The notes under the pieces are model-generated. The model was not told where the DNA came from. It ran no database searches and saw only the letters and a list, made by a program, of their open reading frames with translations. A stretch of 64,000 bases of DNA from Apium graveolens (taxonomy: Eukaryota > Streptophyta > Magnoliopsida > Apiales > Apiaceae), in assembly GCF_009905375.1 (NCBI RefSeq), contig NW_027417467.1, positions 62,001 through 126,000 on the forward strand, written 5' to 3'. A program made the position numbers and the translations under genes. This document shows positions 1 to 11,967 of this stretch, one piece after another (within the stretch, counting starts at the first letter, position 1; every line of letters starts with the position of its first letter).

Positions 1-2412
1 TTGACTCTTATATGGTGCAAAATCAATCTAATATGGTGTACAGTGACTTACAAGGTTGATTAGAGCCAAAATGTGGCCCAAAATTGACTCGAATAAAAGT
101 GGTACGAAGAGTTGGTAAAAGGATGTCAAATTGGACGTATACGATGTTTACATGTTAATTGTACTAATATATGGTGGCAAGTGACTCTTATAGGGTGTAA
201 GATCACTCTAATTCGGTGTAAAGTGAGTAACATGGTTGATTAGAGCCAAAATATGGCCCAAAATTGACTCGTATAAAAGTGGTACCGAAAGGAGGTAAAA
301 GGATGTCAAATTGGATGTATATGATGTTTACATGTACTAATATATGGTGTCAAGTGACTCTTATAGGGTGCAAAATCACTCTAATATGGTGTAAAGTGAA
401 TTACAAGGTTGATTAGAGCCAAAATGTGGCGAAAAATTGACTCGAATAAAAGTGGTAACAAGAGTTGGTAAAAGGATGTCAAATTGGACGTATATGATGT
501 TTACATGTTAATTGTACTAATATATGGTGTCAAGTGACTCAAAATATGGTGACAAGTTAATGTTAATTATACTAGTATATGATGTTTACATATTAATTGT
601 ACTAATATATGGTGACAAGTGACTCTTATAGGGTGCAAAATCACTATAATATGGTGTAAATTTAGTTACAAGGTTGATTAGAGCCAAAATATAGCCCAAA
701 ATTGACTCGTATAAAAGTGGTACCGAAAGGAGATACAAGGATGTCAAATTGGATGTATATGATGTTGACATATTAATAGTACTAATATATGGTGGCAAGT
801 GACTCTTATAGGGTGCAAAATCACTCTAATATGGTGTAAAGTGATTTACAAGGGTGGTTAGAGCTAAAATGAGGCCCAAAATTGACTTGTATAAAAGTGG
901 TACTTAAAGGAGGTAAAGGATGTCAAATTGTATGTATATGATGTTTACATATTAATTGTACAAATATATGGCGGCAAGTAACTATTATAGGGTGAAAATC
1001 ACTCTAATATGGTGTAAAGTGAATTACAAAGTTGATTAGAGCCAAAATATGGCCCAAATATGACTCGTATAAAACTGGTACCAAGAGGTGGTAAAAAGAT
1101 GTCAAATTGGATGTATATGAGGTTTACATGTTAATTGTACTAATATGTGGTGGCAAGTGACTCTTATAGGGTGCAAAATCACTCTAATATGATATAAAGT
1201 GAATTACAAGGTTGATTAGAGCCAAAATGTGGCCCAAATTTGACTCGTAAAAAAGGGGTACCAAGTGGAGATAAAGGATGTCAAATTGGACGTATATGAT
1301 GTTTACATGTTAATTGTACTAATATAAGGTGTCAACTGACTCTTATAGAGTGCAAAATCACTCTAATATGGTGTAAGGTGACTTACAAGGTTGATTAGAG
1401 CCAAATATGGCCAAAAACTGACTCGTACAAAAGGGGTACCAAGAGTTGGTAAAAGGATGTCAAATTGGACGTATATGATGTTTACATGTTAATTTTACTA
1501 ATATATGGTGGCAAGTGACTCTTATAGGATGCAAAATCACTCTAACATAGTGTAAATTTACTTGCATGGTTAATTAGAGCAAAAAATATGTGGCCCAAAA
1601 TTGACTTGTGTAAAGTGGTGCCAAGAGGTTGTAAAAGGATGTCAAATTGGATGTATATGATGTTTACATATTAATTGTACTAATATATGATAGCAAGTGA
1701 CTCTTATAGAGCGCAAAATCACTCTAATATGGTGTAAACTTATTAAAAAGGTTGATTAGAGCAAAATGTGGCCCAAAATTGACGCGTAAAAGTGGTACCA
1801 AGAGGAGGTAAAAGGATGTCAAATTAGATGTATATAATGTTTACATGTTAATTGTACTAATATATGGTGGCAAGTGACTCTTATAGGGTGAAAAATCACT
1901 CTAATATGGTGTAAAGTGAATTACAAGGTAGATTAGAGCAAAAAAATGTCCCAAAATTGACTGGTATAAAAGTGGTACCAAGAGGGGGTCAAAGGATGTT
2001 AAATTGGATGTATATGATGTTTACATGTTAATTGTACTAATATATGGTAGCAAGTGACTCTTATAGGGTGCAAAATCACTCTAATATGTTGTAAAGTAAA
2101 TTCCAAGGTTGATTAGAGCCAAAATGTGGCCCAAAATTGACTCGTATAAAAGTGGTACCAAGTGTAGGTAAAAGGATGTTAAATTGGATGCATACGATGT
2201 TTACATGTTAATTGTACTAATATAAGGTGTCAAGTGACTCTTATAGAGCGAAAAATCACTCTAATGTGGTGTAAAGTGACTTACAAGGTTAATTTGAGCG
2301 AAATGTGGCCAAAAATTGACTCGTATAAAAGTGATACCAAGAGATGGTAACAAGATGTCAAATTGGATGTATATGATGTTTACATTTTAATTGTACTAAC
2401 ATATGGTGGAAA
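1..2412 (+). repeat. 2412-bp higher-order repeat, copy 1
   Basis: A block of 13 near-full-length monomers plus one 85-bp truncated monomer that repeats as a unit. It starts at the TTGACTCTTAT monomer with the diagnostic AATCAATCTAATATGG and TACAGTGACTTAC variants, which recur at 2413. The second monomer (182-354) is only 173 bp because 7 bp are missing within the TTAATTG segment near 334. Copies 1 and 2 differ by only scattered single bases, for example near 727 against 3139. Compared with the 2775-bp unit at 22.9 kb, two monomers are missing near the start: the second monomer reads as a fusion of two subtypes that are separate there. Confidence 0.9.
535..619 (+). repeat. 85-bp truncated monomer, copy 1
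   Basis: Starts TGACTCAAAATATGGTGACA and reaches the next TGACTC after exactly 85 bp. It lacks the GGCCC, TATAAAAG and GGTACC landmarks and contains two versions of the TTAATTGTACTA tail segment, so it is a deleted and rejoined monomer. It is the signature element of the left-zone HORs. Confidence 0.95.
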
Positions 2413-4824
2413 TTGACTCTTATATGGTGCAAAATCAATCTAATATGGTGTACAGTGACTTACAAGGTTGATTAGAGCCAAAATGTGGCCCAAAATTGAC
2501 TCGAATAAAAGTGGTACGAAGAGTTGGTAAAAGGATGTCAAATTGGACGTATACGATGTTTACATGTTAATTGTACTAATATATGGTGGCAAGTGACTCT
2601 TATAGGGTGTAAGATCACTCTAATTCGGTGTAAAGTGAGTAACATGGTTGATTAGAGCCAAAATATGGCCCAAAATTGACTCGTATAAAAGTGGTACCGA
2701 AAGGAGGTAAAAGGATGTCAAATTGGATGTATATGATGTTTACATGTACTAATATATGGTGTCAAGTGACTCTTATAGGGTGCAAAATCACTCTAATATG
2801 GTGTAAAGTGAATTACAAGGTTGATTAGAGCCAAAATGTGGCCAAAAATTGACTCGAATAAAAGTGGTAACAAGAGTTGGTAAAAGGATGTCAAATTGGA
2901 CGTATATGATGTTTACATGTTAATTGTACTAATATATGGTGTCAAGTGACTCAAAATATGGTGACAAGTTAATGTTAATTATACTAGTATATGATGTTTA
3001 CATATTAATTGTACTAATATATGGTGACAAGTGACTCTTATAGGGTGCAAAATCACTATAATATGGTGTAAATTTAGTTACAAGGTTGATTAGAGCCAAA
3101 ATATAGCCCAAAATTGACTCGTATAAAAGTGGTACCGAAAGGAGATAAAAGGATGTCAAATTGGATGTATATGATGTTGACATGTTAATAGTACTAATAT
3201 ATGGTGGCAAGTGACTCTTATAGGGTGCAAAATCACTCTAATATGGTGTAAAGTGATTTACAAGGGTGGTTAGAGCTAAAATGAGGCCCAAAATTGACTT
3301 GTATAAAAGTGGTACTAAAAGGAGGTAAAGGATGTCAAATTGTATGTATATGATGTTTACATATTAATTGTACAAATATATGGCGGCAAGTAACTATTAT
3401 AGGGTGAAAATCACTCTAATATGGTGTAAAGTGAATTACAAAGTTGATTAGAGCCAAAATATGGCCCAAATATGACTCGTATAAAACTGGTACCAAGAGG
3501 TGGTAAAAAGATGTCAAATTGGATGTATATGAGGTTTACATGTTAATTGTACTAATATGTGGTGGCAAGTGACTCTTATAGGGTGCAAAATCACTTTAAT
3601 ATGGTATAAGGTGAATTACAAGGTTGATTAGTGCCAAAATGTGGCCCAAATTTGACTCGTAAAAAAGGGGTACCAAGTGGAGATAAAGGATGTCAAATTG
3701 GACGTATATGATGTTTACATGTTAATTGTACTAATATAAGGTGTCAAGTGACTCTTATAGAGTGCAAAATCACTCTAATATGGTGTAAGGTGACTTACAA
3801 GGTTGATTAGAGCCAAATATGGCCAAAAATTGACTCGTACAAAAGGGGTACCAAGAGTTGGTAAAAGGATGTCAAATTGGACGTATATGATGTTTACATG
3901 TTAATTTTACTAATATATGGTGGCAAGTGACTCTTATAGGATGCAAAATCACTCTAACATAGTGTAAATTTACTTACATGGTTAATTAGAGCAAAAAATA
4001 TGTGGCCCAAAATTGACTTGTGTAAAGTGGTGCCAAGAGGTTGTAAAAGGATGTCAAATTGGATGTATATGATGTTTACATATTAATTGTACTAATATAT
4101 GATAGCAAGTGACTCTTATAGAGCGCAAAATCACTCTAATATGGTGTAAACTTATTAAAAAGGTTGATTAGAGCAAAATGTGGCCCAAAATTGACGCGTA
4201 AAAGTGGTACCAAGAGGAGGTAAAAGGATGTCAAATTAGATGTATATAATGTTTACATGTTAATTGTACTAATATATGGTGGCAAGTGACTCTTATAGGG
4301 TGAAAAATCACTCTAATATGGTGTAAAGTGAATTACAAGGTAGATTAGAGCAAAAAAATGTCCCAAAATTGACTGGTATAAAAGTGGTACCAAGAGGGGG
4401 TCAAAGGATGTTAAATTGGATGTATATGATGTTTACATGTTAATTGTACTAATATATGGTAGCAAGTGACTCTTATAGGGTGCAAAATCACTCTAATATG
4501 TTGTAAAGTAAATTCCAAGGTTGATTAGAGCCAAAATGTGGCCCAAAATTGACTCGTATAAAAGTGGTACCAAGTGTAGGTAAAAGGATGTTAAATTGGA
4601 TGTATATGATATTTACATGTTAATTGTACTAATATAAGGTGTCAAGTGACTCTTATAGAGCGAAAAATCACTCTAATGGGGTGTAAAGTGACTTACAAGG
4701 TTAATTTGAGCGAAATGTTGCCAAAAATTGACTCGTATAAAAGTGATACCAAGAGATGGTAACAAGATGTCAAATTGGATGTATATGATGTTTACATTTT
4801 AATTGTACTAACATATGGTGGAAA
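2413..4824 (+). repeat. 2412-bp higher-order repeat, copy 2
   Basis: Same monomer order as copy 1, including the 173-bp monomer (7-bp gap near 2746) and the 85-bp truncated monomer at 2947-3031. Differences seen by eye are single substitutions such as CTCTAATATGATATAAAG against CTTTAATATGGTATAAGG near 1190/3600. The low divergence across 2.4 kb means the two copies arose by duplication of the whole block rather than of single monomers. Confidence 0.9.
2947..3031 (+). repeat. 85-bp truncated monomer, copy 2
   Basis: Same 85-bp structure as at 535, exactly 2412 bp downstream, which defines the local HOR period. Confidence 0.95.
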
Positions 4825-7236
4825 TTGACTCTTATACGGTGCAAAATCAATCTAATATGGTGTACAGTGACTTACAAGGTTGATTAGAGCCAAAATGTGG
4901 CCCAAAATTGATTCGAATAAAAGTGGTACGAAGAGTTGGTAAAAGGATGTCAAATTGGACGTATACGATGTTTACATGTTAATTGTACTAATATATGGTG
5001 GCAAGTGACTCTTATAGGGTGTAAGATCACTTTAATTTGGTGTAAAGTGAGTAACATGGTTGATTAGAGCCAAAATGTGGCCCAAAATTGACTCGTATAA
5101 AGTGGTACCAAGAGGTGGTAAAAGGTAATCAAATTCGATATATAATGTTTACATGTTAATTGTACTAATATATGGTGACAAGTGACTCTTATAGGGTGTA
5201 AAATCACTCTAATATGGTGTAAAGTGACTTACAAGGTTGATTAGAGCCAAAATGTGGCCCAAAATTAACTCGTATAAAGTGGTACCAAGAGGTGGTAAAA
5301 GGTAATCAAATTGAATATATAATTTTTACATGTTAATTGTACTAATATATGGTGTCAAGTGACTCTTATAGGGTGCAAAATCACTATAATATGGTGTAAA
5401 TTTAGTTACAAGGTTGATTAGAGGCAAAATATGGCCCAAAATTGACTCGTATAAAAGTGGTACGGAAAGGAGATAAAAGGATGTTAAATTGGATGTATAT
5501 GATGTTTACATGTTCATTGTACTAATATATGGTGTCAAGTGACTCTTATAGGGTGCAAAATCACTCTAATATGGTGTAAAGTTAATTACAAGGTTGATTA
5601 GAGCCAAAATATGGCCCAAAATTGACTCGAATAAAAGTGGTAACAAGAGTTGGTAAAAGGATGTCAAATTGGAGGTATATGATGTTTACATGTTAATTGT
5701 ACTAATATATGGTGTCAAGTGACTCAAAATATGGTGACAAGTTAATGTTAATTGTACTAGTATATGATGTTTACATGTTAATTGTACTAATATATGGTGA
5801 CAAGTGACTCTTATAGGGTGCAAAATCACTCTAATATGGTGTAAATTTAGTTACAAGGTTGATTAGAGCCAAAATATGGCCAAAAATTGACTCGTATAAA
5901 ATTGGTACCGAAAGGAGATAAAAGGATGTCAAATTGAATGTATATGATGTTGACATGTTAATAGTACTAATATATGGTGGCAAGTGACTCTTATAGGGTG
6001 CAAAATCACTCTAATATGGTGTAAAGTGACTTACAAGGGTGGTTAGAGCTAAAATGAGGCCCAAAGTTGACTTGTATAAAAGTGGTACTAGAAGGAGGTA
6101 AAGGATGACAAATTGTATGTATATGATGTTTACATGTTAATTGTACCAATATATGGAGGCAAGTAACTATTATAGGGTGCAAAATCACTCTAATATGGTG
6201 TAAAGTGAATTACAAAGTTGATTAGAGCCAAAATATGGCCCAAATATGAGTATAAAACTGGTACCAAGAGGTGATAAAAAGATGTCAAATTGGATGTATA
6301 TGAGGTTTACATGTTAATTGTACAAATATGTGGTGGCAAGTGACTCTTATAGGGTGCAAAATCACTCTAATATGGTATAAAGTGAATTACAAGGTTGATT
6401 AGAGCCAAAATCTGGCCCAAATTTGACTCGTAAAAAAGTGGTACCAAGTGGAGGTAAAAGGATGTCAAATTGGACATATATGATGTTTACATGTTAATTG
6501 TACTAATATAAGGTGTCAAGTGACTCTTATAGAGTGCAAAATCACTCTAATATGGTGTAAGGTGACTTACAAGGTTGATTAGAGCCAAATATGGCCAAAA
6601 ATTGACTCGTATAAAAGGGGTACCAAGAGTTGGTAAAAGGATGTCAAATTGGACGTATATGATGTTTACATGTTAATTTTACTAATATATGGTGGCAAGT
6701 GACTCTTATAGGATGCAAAATCACTCTAACATAGTGTAAATTTACTTACATGGTTAATTAGAGCAAAAAATATGTGGCCCAAAATTGACTTGTGTAAAGT
6801 GGTGCCAAGAGGTTGTAAAAGGATGTCAAATTGGATATATATGATGTTTACATATTAATTGTACTAATATATGATAGCAAGTGACTCTTATAGAGTGCAA
6901 AATCACTCTAATATGGTGTAAACTTATTAAAAAGGTTGATTAGAGCAAAATGTGGCCCAAAATTGACGCATGAAAGTGGTACCAAGAGGAGGTAAAAGGA
7001 TGTTAAATTGGATGTATATGATGTTTACATGTTAATTGTACTAATATAAGGTGTCAAGTGACTCTTATAGAGCGAAAAATCACTCTAATGTGGTGTAAAG
7101 TGACTTACAAGGTTAATTTGAGCGAAATGTGGCCAAAAATTGACTCATATAAAAGTGATACCAAGAGATGGTAACAAGATGTCAAATTGGATGTATATGA
7201 TGTTTACATTTTAATTGTACTAACATATGGTGGAAA
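4825..7236 (+). repeat. Rearranged HOR copy 3, same length but different monomer content
   Basis: It begins and ends with the same boundary monomers as the two previous units and is also 2412 bp long, but the content differs. It keeps two extra monomers near the start (types with AAAGGTAATCAAATT and ATATATAATTTTTAC, about 5090-5340). It lacks two monomers near the end (the AAAAAAATGTCCC type and the TTGTAAAGTAAA type), with the join near 6990-7030. The equal length is therefore the net result of two compensating two-monomer changes against copies 1 and 2. Confidence 0.75.
5720..5804 (+). repeat. 85-bp truncated monomer, copy 3
   Basis: 85 bp between successive TGACTC anchors; 2773 bp after copy 2 because two monomers are present here that are missing from the 2412-bp units. 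Confidence 0.95.
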
Positions 7237-8010
7237 TTGACTCTTATACGGTGCAAAATCAATCTAATATGGTGTACAGTGACTTACAAGGTTGATTAGA
7301 GCAAAAATGTGGCCCAAAATTGACTCGAATAAAAGTGGTACGAAGAGTTGGTAAAAGGATGTCAAATTGGACGTATACGATGTTTACATGTTAATTGTAC
7401 TAATATATGGTGGCAAGTGACTCTTATAGGGTGTAAGATCACTCTAATTTGGTGTAAAGTGAGTAACATGGTTGATTAGAGCCAAAATGTGGCCCAAAAT
7501 TGACTCGTATAAAGTGGTACCAAGAGGTGGTAAAAGGTAATCAAATTGGATATATAATGTTTACATGTTAATTGTACTAATATATGGTGACAAGTGACTC
7601 TTATAGGGTGTAAAATCACTCAAATATGGTGTAAAGTGACTTACAAGGTTGATTAGAGCCAAAATGTGGCCCAAAATTAACTCGTATAAAGTGGTACCAA
7701 GAGGTGGTAAAAGGTAATCAAATTGAATATATAATTTTTACATGTTAATTGTACTAATATATGGTGTCAAGTGACTCTTATAGGGTGCAAAATCACTATA
7801 ATATGGTGTAAATTTAGTTACAAGGTTGATTAGAGGCAAAATATGGCCCAAAATTGACTCGTATAAAAGTGGTACCGAAAGGAGGTAAAAGGATGTTAAA
7901 TTGGATGTATATGATGTTTACATGTTAATTGTACTAACATATGGGGTCAAGTGACTCTTATAGGCTGCAAAATCACTCTAATATGGTGTAAAGTGAATTA
8001 CAAGGTTGAT
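7237..8010 (+). repeat. Satellite monomers linking the 2412-bp and 1876-bp HOR blocks
   Basis: Four to five ordinary monomers in HOR order: the AATCAATC type, the GTAAGATCAC type, and the GGTAATCAAATTGGATATAT and ATAATTTTTACATG types. This segment resembles about 14.3-15.07 kb at an offset of about 7065 bp. No gene or foreign insertion is seen. Confidence 0.8.
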
Positions 8011-9885
8011 TAGAGCCAAAATGTGGCCCAAAATTGATCGAATAAAAGTGGTAACAAGAGTTGGTAAAAGGATGTCAAATTGGACGTATATGATGTTTAC
8101 ATGTTAATTGTACTAATATATGGTGTCAAGTGACTCAAAATATGGTGACAAGTTAATGTTAATTGTACTAGTATATGATGTTAACATGTTAATTGTACTA
8201 ATATATGGTGACAAGTGACTCTTATAGGGTGCAAAATCACTCGAATATGGTGTAAATTTAGTTACAAGGTTGATTAGAGCCAAAAAATGGCCCAAAATTG
8301 ACTCGTATAAAAGTGGTACCGAAAGGAGGTAAACGGATGTCAAATTGGATGTATATGATGTTGCCATGTTAATAGTACTAATATATGGTGGCAAGTGACT
8401 CTTATAGGGTGCAAAATCACTCTAATATGGTGTAAAGTGACTTACAAGGGTGGTTAGAGCTAAAATGAGCCCCAAAATTGACTTGTATAAAAGTGGTACT
8501 AAAAGGAGGTAAAGGATGTCAAATTGGATGTATATGATGTTTACATGTTAATTGTACACATATATGGCGGCAAGTAACTATTATAGGGTGCAAAATCACT
8601 CTAATATGGTGTAAAGTGAATTACAAAGTTGATTAGAGCCAAAATGTGGCCCAAATATGACTCGTATAAAACTGGTACAAAGAGGCGGTAAAAAGATGTC
8701 AAATTGGATGTATATGATGTTTACATGTTAATTGTACAAATATATGGCGGCAAGTAACTATTATAGGGTGCAAAATCACTCTAATATGGTGTAAAGTGAA
8801 TTACAAAGTTTATTTGAGCCAAAATATGGCCCAAATATGACTCGTATAAAACTGGTACCAAGAGGTGGTAAAAAGATGTCAAATTGGATGTATATGAGGT
8901 TTACATGTTAATTGTACTAATATGTGGTGGCAAGTGACTCTTATAGGGTGCAAAATCACTCTAATATGGTATAAAGTGAATTACAAGGTTGATTAGAGCC
9001 AAAATGTTGCCCAAATTTGATTCGTAGAAAAGTGGTACCAAGTGGAGGTAAAAGGATGTCAAATTAGATGTATATGATATTTACATGTTAATTGTACTAA
9101 TATAAGGTGTCAAGTGACTCTTATAGAGTGCAAAATCACTCTAATATGGTGTAAGGTGACTTACAAGGTTGATTAAAGCCAAATACGGCCAAAAATTGAT
9201 TCGTATAAAAGTGGTACCGAGAGGAGGTAAAAGTATGTCAAATTAGATGTATATGATGTTTACATGTTAATAGTACTAATATATGGTGGCAAGTGATTTT
9301 ATAGGGTGCAAAATCACTCTAATATGGTGTAAAGTGATTTACAAGGTTGATTAGAGCCAAAATGTGGCCCAAAATTGACTCGTATAAAAGTGGTACCAAG
9401 AGTTGGTAAAAGGATGTCAAATTGGACGTATACGATGTTTACATGTTTATTTTACAAATATATGGTGGCAAGTGACTCTTATAGGGTGTAAGATCACTCT
9501 AATTTGGTGTAAAGTCAGTAACATGGTTGATTAGAGCAAAAATGTGGCCCAAAATTGACTCGTATAAAGTGGTACCAAGAGGTGGTAAAAGGTAATCAAA
9601 TTGGATATATAATGTTTACATGTTAATTGTACTAATATATGGTGACAAGTGACTCTTATAGGGTGCAAAATCACTCTAATATGGTGTAAAGTGACTTACA
9701 AGGTTGATTAGAGCCAAAATCTGGCCCAAAATTAACTCGTATAAAGTGGTACCAAGAGGTGGTAAAAGGAAATCAAATTGAATATATAATTTTTACATGT
9801 TAATTGTACTAATATATGGTGTCAAGTGACTCTTATAGGGTGCAAAATCACTATAATATGGTGTAAATTTAGTTACAAGGTTGAT
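8010..9885 (+). repeat. 1876-bp higher-order repeat, copy 1
   Basis: Ten full monomers plus the 85-bp unit. Diagnostic variants recur at +1876: the TTGTACACATATATGGCGG segment (8555 and 10431) and TCAGTAACATGG (9515 and 11391). The exact left edge is uncertain by tens of bases because neighbouring monomers are similar. Confidence 0.85.
8131..8215 (+). repeat. 85-bp truncated monomer, copy 4
   Basis: 85 bp with a GATGTTAACATG variant shared with the copy at 15196. It lies 2411 bp after copy 3. Confidence 0.95.
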
Positions 9886-11761
9886 TAGAGCCAAAATGTG
9901 GCCCAAAATTGACTCGAATAAAAGTGGTAACAAGAGTTGGTAAAAGGATGTCAAATTGGACGTATATGATGTTTACATGTTAATTGTACTAATATATGGT
10001 GTCAAGTGACTCAAAATATGGTGACAAATTAATGTTATTTGTACTAGTATATGATGTTTACATGTTAATTGTACTAATATATGGTGACAAGTGACTCTTA
10101 TAGGGTGCAAAATCACTCTAATATGGTGTAAATTTAGTTACAAGGTTGATTAGAGCCAAAATATGGCCCAAAATTGACTCGTATAAAAGTGGTACCGAAA
10201 GGAGGTAAAAGGATGTCAAATTGGATGTATATGATGTTGCCATGTTAATAGTACTAATATATGGTGGCAAGTGACTCTTATAGGGTGCAAAATCACTCTA
10301 ATATGGTGTAAAGTGACTTACAATGGTGGTTAGAGCTAAAATGAGCCCCAAAATTGACTTGTATAAAAGTGGTACTAAAAGGAGGTAAAGGATGTCAAAT
10401 TGGATGTATATGATGTTTACATGTTAATTGTACACATATATGGCGGCAAGTAACTATTATAGGGTGCAAAATCACTCTAATATGGTGTAAAGTGAATTAC
10501 AAAGTTGATTAGAGCCAAAATGTGGCCCAAATATGACTCGTATAAAACTGGTACCAAGAGGCGGTAAAAAGATGTCAAATTGGATGTATATGATGTTTAC
10601 ATGTTAATTGTACAAATATATGGCGGCAAGTAACTATTATAGGGTGCAAAATCACTCTAATATGGTGTAAAGTGAATTACAAAGTTTATTTGAGCCAAAA
10701 TATGGCCCAAATATGACTCGTATAAAACTGGTACCAAGAGGTGGGAAAAAGATGTCAAATTGGATGTATATGAGGTTTACATGTTAATTGTACTAATATG
10801 TGGTGGCAAGTGACTCTTATAGGGTGCAAAATCACTCTAATATGGTATAAAGTGAATTACAAGGTTGATTAGAGCCAAAATGTTGCCCAAATTTGATTCG
10901 TAGAAAAGTGGTACCAAATGGAGGTAAAAGGATGTCAAATTAGATGTATATGATATTTACATGTTAATTGTACTAATATAAGGTGTCAAGTAACTCTTAT
11001 AGAGTGCAAAATCACTCTAATATGGTGTAAGGTGACTTACAAGGTTGATTAAAGCCAAATATGGCCAAAAATTGATTCGTATAAAAGTGGTACCGAGAGG
11101 AGGTAAAAGTATGTCAAATTAGATGTATATGATGTTTACATGTTAATAGTACTAATATATGGTGGCAAGTGATTTTATAGGGTGCAAAATCACTCTAATA
11201 TGGTGTAAAGTGATTTACAAGGTTGATTAGAGCCAAAATGTGGCCCAAAATTGACTCGTATAAAAGTGGTACCAAGAGTTGGTAAAAGGATGTCAAATTG
11301 GACGTATACGATGTTTACATGTTTATTTTACAAATATATGGTGGCAAGTGACTCTTATAGGGTGTAAGATCACTCTAATTTGGTGTAAAGTCAGTAACAT
11401 GGTTGATTAGAGCAAAATTGTGGCCCAAAATTGACTCGTATAAAGTGGTACCAAGAGGTGGTAAAAGGTAATCAAATTGGATATATAATGTTTACATGTT
11501 AATTGTACTAATATATGGTGACAAGTGACTCTTATAGGGTGCAAAATCACTCTAATATGGTGTAAAGTGACTTACAAGGTTGATTAGAGCCAAAATCTGG
11601 CCCAAAATTAACTCGTATAAAGTGGTACCAAGAGGTGGTAAAAGGAAATCAAATTGAATATATAATTTTTACATGTTAATTGTACTAATATATGGTGTCA
11701 AGTGACTCTTATAGGGTGGAAAATCACTATAATATGGTGTAAATTTAGTTACAAGGTTGAT
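9886..11761 (+). repeat. 1876-bp higher-order repeat, copy 2
   Basis: Near-identical to the preceding 1876 bp with scattered single-base changes. The repeat continues for about 500 bp more, through the 85-bp unit at 11883, before a monomer is lost near 12.3 kb and the order diverges. Confidence 0.85.
10007..10091 (+). repeat. 85-bp truncated monomer, copy 5
   Basis: 85 bp with the ACAAATTAATGTTATTTGTA variant shared with the copies at 11883 and 17071. It lies 1876 bp after copy 4. Confidence 0.95.
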
Positions 11762-11882
11762 TAGAGCCAAAATGTGGCCCAAAATTGACTCGAATAAAAG
11801 TGGTAACAAGAGTTGGTAAAAGGATGTCAAATTGGACGTATATGATGTTTACATGTTAATTGTACTAATATATGGTGTCAAG

Positions 11883-11967
11883 TGACTCAAAATATGGTGA
11901 CAAATTAATGTTATTTGTACTAGTATATGATGTTTACATGTTAATTGTACTAATATATGGTGACAAG
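11883..11967 (+). repeat. 85-bp truncated monomer, copy 6
   Basis: 85 bp, 1876 bp after copy 5, with the same ATTTGTACTAG variant. Confidence 0.95.

Noticed and set aside
190..260. GGAGGT strings ahead of ATG (ribosome-binding-site look-alikes, e.g. GGAGGTAAAAGGATG)
   Set aside because: They occur in a large share of the monomers as part of the repeat, are not followed by long plus-strand frames, and the window is eukaryotic in character.
586..3210. Minus-strand open frames of 70 codons at 586-798 and 2998-3210
   Set aside because: They lie wholly inside satellite monomers and are copies of each other at the 2412-bp HOR offset. A 180-bp monomer is 60 codons, so any frame free of stops in one variant stays open across units.
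6006..6188. Minus-strand 60-codon frame
   Set aside because: Satellite sequence read antisense in another frame; no independent support.
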